Under the pieces are notes generated by a model that was given only the letters and a program-made list of their open reading frames with translations, did no database searches and was not told the origin of the DNA. Positions 56,901 through 64,000 of a stretch of 64,000 bases of DNA are shown piece after piece; the stretch's first letter is position 1, and the number at the start of each line of letters is the position of its first letter. Made by a program: the position numbers and the translations under genes. Origin of the DNA: Gordionus sp. m RMFG-2023 (lineage: Eukaryota > Nematomorpha > Gordioida > Chordodea > Parachordodidae); assembly GCF_954871325.1 (NCBI RefSeq), contig NC_088775.1:72641561-72705560 (forward strand). Reading direction: 5' to 3'.

Positions 56901-59900
56901 TTTTATTCCTTCAATTTCAAGAACTTGCTCAAATAAATCTAGTTTAAAATAATAATATATTTACAAATGCAAATTACCTTGATCAATATCTCTCTTTTTA
57001 ATTAACTTTTTGCCAGGTACATAAGATTCACTAGTTGATGGTGATGCTAAATATATAATATTATTATTTATATAAAATATAATCACCATCATTCCTAACA
57101 TCTGTAGATTGACTCTGACTAGTCTCTACACATTCAATTTCAACAGCTATATAATAATAAAAATTTTAACAAAAATTAGTATATTTACCATCTTCATATT
57201 GGAAATTTCCACTCATCTGTTCAAACATTGCTCTAGCAATGTTTGCTTCACCAATATTAGGTATAAGAGGTTTTATTTTTTTCAGGTTGGTGTATTGTTT
57301 CCCAGATTCTATAGTGGGAATCAAAAAAGTTAAATTATTATAAAATTTTCAGGTGGGACTGTGATCAGCCCTTGACCCACTTTTTAAACATTTCAACTTT
57401 TTATGTTCCCTCAAAAAAGAATCTCTTAGATTCTTCCATGTAGATTTAGCTATCTCTTCTGTAAAAGAAAAATATTTTAAATTAATATAATCTTTAATTA
57501 CCTGTCTCAATACTATTTTCTGCTGCTATGGATTTCCATATGGAATTATTTTTCTGGGTATTTTTATACCCAATTGATCTTTTGTCATAAAGACAAGGGT
57601 AAAATCTAACAGAGTTGATCAACTCTTCTTTATTTATATCCTAAAAAATATATATATGATATTTTTATAATCAAAAATTTACTCAAATTTTGTATTTCGG
57701 CCATATTATAGTTTGTCGCTTTGAAAATAACAAAATGTTTTGTAATGTGATTTTTATGTTTAATGCGACAAATTTGGCGGGATTGTCGCGTCGCAAAAGC
57801 TCACTATGAATAGTCATTGGTATTTATTTACACATATTTGTATTTTGTCGTGTCGCTGTCGCTCTCTACTGTGAATGCATCCTAACTCTGAATAAAAAAT
57901 CCATAGTCTGGAAATATTTTTGCAAAAGAATTAGAGAAATTATTACTGCTCTAAGATATAAAACTGCAGAGGTTGAATTAGAATTGAGGAAGATCAAAAA
58001 AATGTCTAAGTACAATAGATTTAACATCAGACATGTTAGATCTTGACAGCATTGATCCATACCCGGATACCCGTTTTCAAATTGGCAATTCCAATGATAA
58101 TAATAACAATAATTCCACGCATATGAAAACCTTAAAATTAAATGTCCCAAGCCCAACATGATGGCATAGTATATTAATTATGCTAGAAAGCATATCTGGA
58201 TTAAATAAAAATTTAATTAATAATGTTGAATTGGGAAGCACTTTAACAAATTATGAATCTGAGCTGGTAGAAGAACTATTAGCATTTTTTTTCAAAATTT
58301 AAAGAAACTGTCGAATTTCTTTCAGTACAAAAAGGGCCTACTTTAAACTTGGCGTTACTGTTTAGAAGGGAAATTGAAACAAATTTAATAGTATTCGGTA
58401 TGTAATCTGCAAGTAATAATATATAATATATTCTTTTATTTTTTATTTAAAATTATCTAGGTATTGGCTTCTCTTTTAGATCCAAGATTTCAAAAATTGA
58501 CAATTGTGTCAAAGTATTTAATAAAGCAAAATTGTTCAGCTTCAGAATTTATAATAAAACATCTTAAACTTATAGAGAATGATGATAATCAGGTTAGTAA
58601 ATATAGCTAATGAGGATCAAGATGAATTATTAAATTTAAGTTATTTGACAAAATTGGCAAATAAACATTTAACAAATATAAATTATGATTCCAAGTTAGG
58701 TGATTTAGAACAAGAATGCCACAGTTTTCTTGGAAAACGATATTAACAAGATATGGACGTTCTAAATTTTTGGAGAGGAAAGAAGAGTAAACCTCCCAAT
58801 CTTTCCAGGCTCGCCAAAAAATTCTTTGCATTTGGGTGACTAGCACACATAGTGAAAGAGTTTTCTATACCGCTGGATTGACGTTAAATTCACGGGGATC
58901 ATTATTATCCCAAAAATTTAAATAAAATAATTTTTATACATGATAATTATAAAATTACGAAATCGATTTTGGATTTATAATGAGTTTTCTAATAAATAAA
59001 TATTAAAAAATATGCCGAGATATCTGTAGAGTAATGTATATTTGTTTTTTAAAAAATAATAAGCAATTAAAAAAATTTATAACTGCGCCGATTTACGCCG
59101 ATTTTGTTGACGGCGGCTAAAAATCGGCGCGCCGCCGGCCGTCGATAGGATTTTTTGAAAATTGTGCCGGCCGCCGATAGTTTTGTTGGCGTACAGGTCT
59201 AGATGTATGCAATAGAGGGTTAAAAAGACATCTTTACCTGCCTTTTCAATGTCAACACTTGCCAATGAGATTTAAAGTGTGTGCTGAACAAGCATGCTTA
59301 GGTACAATAGTATCATTAGTATTATTTTCAAATAGATAAAATAATGGCAGAACTATTTCATCATCCGTTTCCTCTCCTTGTTCATATACTCTAATAAATT
59401 TTTAATAAATATATTAGATTTTTTTTACTTAAAAGCTTTTATATAATTTCAAGCATTGTCGGTAATGCATTTTGTCACTTTGTATCTAATATGTGGTAAA
59501 AATTTCAAAGATGATTTTTGCTAGATATTCAAATGTTTATTTTGGTTCCTTTTAAAAGCTAAGCAGGCTGAAACCCTCTCAAGGGTCTGGGTGTACCCAG
59601 TGTTCCCCCATCTCTAAATAAGAACTTTTTTAAAAGACAATATTATCAATTTATAATATATATATTTTATATACCAATGATAAGTTAACCAAGAATCCAC
59701 AGTTTTACAGACACCTTTTGGGTTATACAATAAATCCAGTAATTTCTTTGCCATGGTGTCATATGCTTTGTTATTTTTAATACGAAGGTATACCTATACA
59801 TTATAATTTTAGTTGGCTACAATTTTTTGATAATATTAATAAATTCAGGGCTTTCTACAATTGGAAAGGGTTCTAATTCCTCAATTAAAAAATTATAAAC

Positions 59901-62761
59901 TAATTAACAGCTGATTATGCTATATTTATCTTTGATGTAGATGGATTTTGCATCTCAATGAGTGTGAGTTGATTGGCTTCAATTTTTTTTATTATTATTA
60001 ATCAATCTCTTTCATTTTTGAGGAATTTACAAATCTTTCAAAAATTTAATTGCATTTTTTTAATCCCTCACTAAGCTTACTGTCAAGGAAAACATTAAAA
60101 ATTGAAATTATGATTGCCAAAGATAATTTTTCAATTTCTTATCTTTTTCAGAATTCAAAATAATCATTTTAAAAAAAATCATGAAAAATATCTAAGTTCA
60201 GTTCTCTAAAACAATATTGCTTCGTGGTTTTATTACACATATATATTTATTTAAAAATACATATTTATTTTAACAAAGTTATTTTAATCACTATTTTATT
60301 CTTTAAATTTATTAACAATTTGAAATTAAACCCATAGCAATACTAAAACAAGAAATAGATGATATTGTTTAAACAATATTTTGAACCAATACCAATATTT
60401 TGTTAATCTTGGGTTTTTAATGTATAGCTTATATTTTAATTTCATGATTAAGCTTTTCAAAAAATTATCAAAGAATACTTCTTTTAATGGTTATTTTATA
60501 ATACCCATGATTTAAAATTCTATTATTAAAGTAATGTTTAAAATAATAATATATTAATTCATACCTTGATATGCTTTTTTAAGTTTGAACTGCTAGACAT
60601 TGAGGTGAAATATGCGCTGGTACATAATTTATATATACAAAGTCTCGACTTCTTAATTTTCTTTATTGATGTAAAATATGTTTCAAATTGGGGCCAGGGA
60701 AAGGTTAAATCATCTTCATCTGAAGAAGTACTATGGACTTAATATTCTTAAAATAAATTATAAAATAGATTAATATTATTATTAACATTTACTTTGAATT
60801 AATATTCGACTGAAAATTTAACAACGAGAATTTAAAATAAAAATGAAGGAATGGTGGTTGATGTGAATTAAAAACTTAGCTTAAATTATTTATATAAGAG
60901 TAATTTTATCGTAACGTAACGAGTAACGTTTTGCGTTACCGTTACTCAAAAAAATAGAAACGCTTTACTGTTACTCGAGGTAACGAATGACGTTCATTTT
61001 CTTCAAAAAAGGTAACGACGTTACTTTTTTATGGTACTTTACAGCACTAGAAAATAGTGATTTTTTTATGACCTTGATTCAATTATGGATGGAAAATAAA
61101 TATATATATATGGGATCGGTTATTGGATTGGTTTTATAGTAATATTAGGAAATATTGAATTGGATCCAATTGATTAAAAATTTGTGGATAACCACCTTAT
61201 TTTATACTTTATTTATATTACATTAATATTATTTTTTAGTCAAAAGGAAATTCAAAAGTTTCAGATAAAGAAAATAATGCAAGTGTAGTTACAAAAAGGT
61301 ACATTAATAGTAGTGTTCATAATATTTTATATAGGATTAAATATTTCACCGCTACTGATTTACTTTAGATATTTAACTTGTTTCATAATTTATTTTTACT
61401 TTAAGACTTTAAAATGATTATTAGAAAAGTTAGTAAACTGCTTGTCAGATATTTTTTTCATATAAAAGCCATCTTATTTTTGAGAAAATTTATAGAAAAT
61501 ATTAAATTATTAAATTCCATTTGGATAATTAACCGGAACCCAACCAACCATACTATTTTTTTGGCTGTAAAGAGGTCTGAACTGGTATTGGTTAACCTTC
61601 TCTACTATTTAAAATGATATATTATATCCTGATTGATATATTTTAATTTTTAAATTAGTTAAATTATAAAAAAAAATAGAATAAAAAGAATAATATTTTG
61701 GCAAAATGTAAGTAGGAATATGACAGACACAAAAATCAGGATTCGTTTATCTCTTTAATTTTTATAATTAAGTAGAGATGCATGTTAATTATGGTATTGG
61801 TTAATATCGGTATTGGCTGATACTTTAAATTATTATCACTACCAATTGCCAATAATTAAACAACATTATGCCATAAATTTTTATAATAATTCTAACTTAA
61901 AAAGAAGAGGGAAAGTATTGTTCCAATTGCCCAACACCATGCTAGTATCAATTTGGGTATTGATATTAGCAACGTGATATCAGTTCATCTCTACAATGAA
62001 GACTCAATATTAATATCAGACTGGATTGAGCTTATGTTTGTAGTTTTTTTCAAAATCAAATCTGATATTTTTGATACCAGATCAAATATAGATGGTTATT
62101 TTATGATTGTATATAAATATAATAATATAATTTTTTATTCTAAAATGGTATCAAGATTCAACTTATTTGTTATGTTAAAAAAAATTATTATTTTAGAAGA
62201 AAGAGTATTGAAAATATGATTATTTTGATACTATTTTCAACAAGAAAAGGATTTGAAAATATTTAATCAGGGGGTCAGAAGCATTGCTCATGTTTTAAAT
62301 AATATGATTTATTCTTAAAGAATTATGAATTGGCAGAGCCCTAATAATAAGAAATCATTATGAATATTATTAAATTTATTTATTAATAAAATGATGAAAT
62401 ATTTTTTTTAAATGTATAAATTATCAACCAGTATTGACATTGTTCAACTCCTTGGGTCTGCTTTAAAAAAATCTGATAAAAAAGAAAGCTGGGATGATGA
62501 CATTCTTAAAGATAATGTTGATGTTAAAGGTAATGATAATAACAATGCCGAATATTATAGTAACGACAACAAAAAAGCATCTGATACCATTAAAAACGCT
62601 ATTGGGGTAAAATTCTTTCTTATTTTTTTACGCCCCCCTTAATATTTACCCCTACTAACTGTAATTATATTTATGAAAAAAGTCGTATCAGGGCATTATT
62701 GTTATAAATCATATTAAATTAATAAGAATAAAATATTTTTTAGGTCCATCTAAAACGGTAA
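47964..62761 (+). CDS. UBAP2/UBAP2L/lingerer-like protein, ten exons (3' end uncertain)
   Basis: Exons: 47964-48023, 48068-48262, 48306-48997, 49041-49144, 49188-49308, 49346-49425, 49470-49567, 61240-61298, 62432-62606 and 62744-62761. All are GT/AG with consistent phases; exon 2 could instead end at 48250. The UBA-type domain (residues ~30-80) carries LKIRQVMELTNRTSDEAAFA then LHDADNDVNKAVNFLLEA, followed by NEWKTTVSNRKKKN, matching the UBAP2L pattern CVIALHDCNGDVNRAINVLLEG...W. The middle is Lys/Asn-rich and low complexity, with a remnant of a WSSE..GEW acidic-Trp region; exon 9 has SIDIVQLLGSA, like the family's 'IDLxxLLG' motif. The ~533-residue model is shorter than relatives (~1000), so downstream exons may be missed. 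The family binds RNA and stress-granule proteins. Intron 7 is 11.7 kb of transposons. Confidence 0.75.
49606..51676 (-). mobile_element. hAT-B, 2.07 kb, perfect 8-bp TSD, in UBAP2-like intron 7
   Basis: Termini TAGAGGTGGGCGCG and CGCGCCCACCTCTA, perfect 14-bp inverted repeats, flanked by identical GTACCTAT (49598-49605 and 51677-51684). Subterminal CACGCC/CACGGCCCGC words repeat at both ends. The transposase is on the minus strand. Confidence 0.97.
49920..51400 (-). pseudogene. hAT-B transposase, decayed
   Basis: The recognisable C-terminus, reading right to left across about 50010-49920, has FWKQEYSFPFFEKIIE then, after a stop, SAASSASSERLLKACTIEIK, the dimerisation motif. Upstream sequence to ~51400 shows no long open frame; stops are frequent. 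Confidence 0.65.
51949..52135. mobile_element. MITE family M, copy 1
   Basis: TAGCGTTGTTAAATAGCTC to CCATTTGACAACACTA inverted ends, 187 bp; GATAAAATATTGAGCTAGC appears as an internal inverted repeat. TSD unclear. Confidence 0.7.
52326..52474. mobile_element. MITE family M, diverged copy
   Basis: TAGTGTTAATAAACTTATCC to AAGCTGTTTATCAACGCCA ends and a shared TATTGCTCAAGCCTGAAGACTTTG-like interior, seen also at 63650 and 63850 as GCTCAAGCTTCGAGA. Confidence 0.55.
53132..53333. mobile_element. MITE family M, diverged copy
   Basis: TACTGTTGTTAAATGATTAG to AACCATTTAGCAACACCA ends, with the family's AAGTTTGGAGATTTTG and TTTTGAGGC interior words. Confidence 0.6.
53618..53798. mobile_element. MITE family M, 181 bp, perfect TSD, nested in hAT-A copy 2
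   Basis: TAGTGTTGTTAAATTAC and GTAATTTAACAACACTA inverted ends; identical CCTACAAT at 53610-53617 and 53799-53806. hAT-A copy 1 keeps the empty site (ATTGTAGG near 4387-4394), proving the insertion. Confidence 0.95.
53930..54600 (-). pseudogene. hAT-A copy 2 transposase C-terminal half
   Basis: Reads ...AHSSHL-like debris, then CLSDQNFENQLLLKINKKIQ at 53995-53935, matching copy 1. The DKR/FKHIY splice junction region is near 54460. Stops and frame changes throughout. Confidence 0.75.
55060..55710 (-). pseudogene. piggyBac transposase C-terminal part
   Basis: Reading right to left: FKLFDNWFCGIELQVLLAQKG, matching the family's DN(Y/W)F(T/C)S..L...L...G motif that carries a catalytic Asp; then ANRIYNF; then a YHRIVFHILDIMFIN-like block; then RNFVALKVPVKEQMPLLTF then KISIADTLL. 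It finishes with HWPKYSKKARCKNLGCKL, the start of the C-terminal zinc finger. Several stops and shifts. The enzyme family cuts at TTAA without leaving footprints. Confidence 0.85.
56594..56765. repeat. 86-bp tandem duplication at the 3' side of the MADF gene
   Basis: Units start at 56594 and 56680 with CATTGATCCAA(A/G)AGTTTATG and are nearly identical. The second copy reaches the gene's stop codon region. Confidence 0.85.
56763..57704 (-). CDS. MADF-domain (Harbinger Myb/SANT-like) protein, six exons, apparently intact
   Basis: From ATG at 57704 to TAA at 56763-56765. Exon joins found by frame: KELINSVRFYPCLYDKRSIG, then KNTQKNNSIWKSIAAENSIE, then EEIAKSTWKNLRDSFLREHK, then YTNLKKIKPLIPNIGEANIA, then AVEIECVETSQSQSTDVRND, then ASPSTSESYVPGKKLIK, then DLFEQVLEIEGIKESRKS to FDSDVE. 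Introns are 40-75 bp with GT/AG sites, nearly all phase 1. The first ~80 residues form a MADF domain (DNA-binding, Myb-related) with conserved LI..VR..P.LYD, W..IA and W..LRD.F. The acceptor after exon 1 is ambiguous (AG at ~57641 or 12 bases further in). Harbinger elements encode such a protein beside their nuclease. The whole gene is open, unlike the relics around it. Confidence 0.75.
58180..58980 (+). pseudogene. hAT-C copy 2 transposase C-terminal half
   Basis: Plus-strand pieces: LESISGLNKNLINNVELGST, KGPTLNLALLFRREIET, then after a putative short intron VLASLLDPRFQKLTIVSKYL, the hAT 'LDPRFK' block. LGDLEQECHSFLGKRY and FWRGKKS follow, and the tail IIFIHDNYKITKSILDL. Frameshifts near 58740-58890 destroy the PATS..SERVFS motif seen intact in copy 1. 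Confidence 0.8.
59990..60420 (+). mobile_element. hAT-F deletion derivative inside hAT-A copy 2
   Basis: Bases 60010-60110 match 41030-41120 and bases 60300-60420 match 42800-42950 of hAT-F, with the part between deleted. No clear termini. Confidence 0.6.
60590..60720 (-). pseudogene. hAT-A transposase N-terminus (BED finger)
   Basis: The minus strand gives WPQFETYFTSIKKIKKS then a Cys-containing stretch and MSSSSNLKKHIKV, the BED-type zinc finger ending in SSNLKKH. In this copy it lies ~1.5 kb from the rest of the transposase, across the nested insertions. Confidence 0.65.
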
Positions 62762-63574
62762 AACTATGGTCGCACGTGTAAAGCTTGCCTTGTTCCATAA
62801 AACTATTATACAATGCGATTTACTTAATCTTACCTTAAAATTGAATTTATTTGATATTAACAGTTTTTGTTTTTAAATGAATATGATAGGGATTTAGTCA
62901 TGATTAATGTAGATGAACAATCTGGTCATATCAGTCTTAAGCTAAAATCCATATTTCTTTGGTCCAGATCTCTCTTTAGATTTCCAGTGTTAAATACATA
63001 TGTTTGAATCAGGGACTTGGAACAGGCATTTTTGCGTTCTTGCCCCATTTCGTTTTGGACAATAAGGATGTTTGTCCTAAAACCATCTTATTTAAAAAAA
63101 TCTTAATCACTTTTGATTTGTCCTAATAATTTACCGGCATGTGCACAATAAAATGTCTTAATAATTTTTATTATATTTATATTTATTTATTACTAAATTA
63201 AAAAATTTTCTCTCTTATTGTTATAATTAAACTTTATTCTATAAATTATTCGAATTCCATGACAAATCATCAAGTTTTTCAGACGGCCATTTTAAATATG
63301 AATGAAACTTGCTATGAAGTTTATACAGACTGTATTTTAATGCTCTAGCACAAATAGAACCCAAGTTATGTTCCTTGTCAATATAAATTCCATTTAGTTT
63401 TTTTAAAAATTTTATCTATAAAATATAAAAAAAATAAATATCCATTTTATATTATAAATAATCATTAATATTACTAAAAAATTATTATAATACACCAGAA
63501 ATTTAAAAAAACATTTTTTCGTATCTCAATAAACGAAAATATATTATAATTATTTTTAACCATAGTACCTTACC
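62762..63574. other. Stretch after the modelled end of the UBAP2-like gene
   Basis: No further exon could be placed with confidence. It may be 3' UTR or a further intron. Confidence 0.4.
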
Positions 63575-63790
63575 TAGTGTTGTTAGACGGCTAAATTTGA
63601 GCATATTTTTAAAAACGACTAACTTATTATTTTGTTTGGAATAATATTTCGCCAGGCTGAAGATTTTGATCATGAATGGCACAAAGATTTGGGCATCTTT
63701 GAGTGAAATTTGAGACTTAGGCAATATTTTAATGGCTTATATATTGAGTTAACCTTTTTAAAAATCAGGTTAAATTTGAGCCATTTAACA
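63575..63790. mobile_element. MITE family M copy
   Basis: Starts TAGTGTTGTTAGACGGCT and ends near GAGCCATTTAACA, directly abutting the next copy. Interior words GGCTGAAGATTTTGATCATG and TTTGAG.CTTAGGCAATATTT are shared with the copies at 52326 and 53132. Confidence 0.7.
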
Positions 63791-63985
63791 TAGTGTTGTT
63801 AAACGGCTCGATTTAATCAGCTTTAAATTGAGATTTTGGTCAAAATAATATTGCTCAAGCTTCGAGATTTATTTAATAAATGTTCAACCTTTCTCCCATA
63901 TACGTGAAAAATCTCCAAGCTTGCTTATTACCTTCTGCCTAAAATATGGGGCTAGTCGTTTTAAAAAATCAAGCTAACAGCACTA
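63791..63985. mobile_element. MITE family M copy, adjacent to the previous one
   Basis: TAGTGTTGTTAAACGGCTCG to AAGCTAACAGCACTA; interior ATTGCTCAAGCTTCGAGA. The tandem placement suggests insertion of one copy at the end of the other. Confidence 0.65.
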
Positions 63986-64000
63986 ATTAGCGTCCTTCTA

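Larger units (their letters stand above)
56352..57882 (-). mobile_element. PIF/Harbinger-type element nested in hAT-C copy 2
   Basis: Long near-perfect inverted ends of ~37 bp beginning GGGTGCATTCACAGTAGAGA (right partner ends TACTGTGAATGCATCC), flanked by TAA on both sides (56349-56351 and 57883-57885). The 3-bp T-A-A target and GGG-start are PIF/Harbinger-like. hAT-C copy 1 has the empty site near 29710. It contains a MADF-protein gene on the minus strand and no transposase, so it would depend on a partner element. Confidence 0.85.
56040..59201 (+). mobile_element. hAT-C copy 2, nested in the piggyBac element
   Basis: Perfect 8-bp TSD GATGTATG at 56032-56039 and 59202-59209. Left end AAGGGCCGGCCACCG, right end GGCGTACAGGTCTA, with GC-rich GCCGGCG/CGGCGGC words near both. 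The interior is colinear with hAT-C copy 1 apart from the Harbinger insertion at 56352-57882 and the longer transposase region. Confidence 0.92.
54888..59219 (-). mobile_element. piggyBac-type element nested in hAT-A copy 2
   Basis: Termini CCCTCTATTGC (54888) and GCAATAGAGGG (to 59219), flanked by TTAA on both sides (54884-54887 and 59220-59223), the piggyBac signature. The flanks join to the uninterrupted hAT-A copy 1 sequence near 375-400. Most of its length is the nested hAT-C copy 2, inserted 10 bp from the right end; the piggyBac itself is only ~1.2 kb, so its transposase 5' half is deleted. Confidence 0.92.
53419..61049 (-). mobile_element. hAT-A copy 2, 7.6 kb with nested insertions, perfect 8-bp TSD
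   Basis: Termini CAGTGCTGTAAACG (53419) and TTTACAGCACTA (to 61049), flanked by identical GAAAATAG (53411-53418 and 61050-61057). GTAACG-type words crowd both ends. Its own sequence is interrupted by MITE M (53618-53798), a piggyBac element (54888-59219) and a hAT-F deletion derivative (59990-60420). It is inserted in UBAP2-like intron 7, antisense to the host gene. Confidence 0.95.

Noticed and set aside
59550-59620. 5S rRNA-like words (AAGCTAAGCAGG, then GGGTGTACCCAGTG)
   Set aside because: Only about a dozen contiguous bases fit 5S and the rest does not fold as 5S; possibly a SINE3-type relic but too short to call.

Overview
This is a very AT-rich (by eye well over 70% A+T) stretch of an animal nuclear genome. 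Two host genes are recognisable through spliced exons with conserved phases. One is an ANKMY2-like gene (ankyrin repeat and MYND domain protein 2), on the minus strand at 4549-11960, whose 3' part lies beyond the left edge. The other is a UBAP2/UBAP2L/lingerer-like gene on the plus strand at 47964-62761. Both families are metazoan. The short introns (about 40-60 bp), A/T-biased coding sequence and mix of DNA transposons fit a fast-evolving invertebrate, but I cannot name the species.

Nearly everything else is transposable elements. Region by region: (1) 1-4518, the end of a hAT element (hAT-A copy 1) split by a 2.8-kb element with ~450-bp terminal inverted repeats (TIRs) and a DDE-type transposase relic; (2) 4549-12050, ANKMY2-like exons whose introns hold a hAT, a MITE carrying a tRNA-like sequence, a GC-rich island and a foldback element, with two GTCACGTGA boxes just upstream of the start codon; (3) 12970-20755, a hAT with a perfect 8-bp target-site duplication (TSD), then a ZMYM1-like hAT with tandemly duplicated exons and a relic of a sister copy; (4) 21180-21900, a long polypyrimidine tract; (5) 22089-29419, a young Ty3/gypsy-type LTR retrotransposon with a TATAC TSD; (6) 29444-31085, a deleted hAT-C copy and a GACTCGAGT-type minisatellite; (7) 31360-36370, a giant foldback built of a ~118-bp satellite with the palindromic core TGACAATTGTCA; (8) 37288-46665, several hATs, a MULE-like relic and a second tRNA-bearing MITE.

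The most striking region is the UBAP2-like gene. Its seventh intron (49568-61239) contains a 2.07-kb hAT with a perfect TSD, a cluster of small MITEs, and a four-deep nest: hAT-A copy 2 contains a piggyBac-type element (TTAA), which contains hAT-C copy 2, which contains a PIF/Harbinger-type element. The last carries an apparently intact six-exon gene for a MADF-domain protein. Several insertions can be proved inside the window because the sister copies of hAT-A and hAT-C keep the empty sites.

The two host genes point away from each other, separated by about 36 kb with no host gene that I can recognise. All splice models were made by eye from reading-frame continuity and GT/AG sites. No database search was run.
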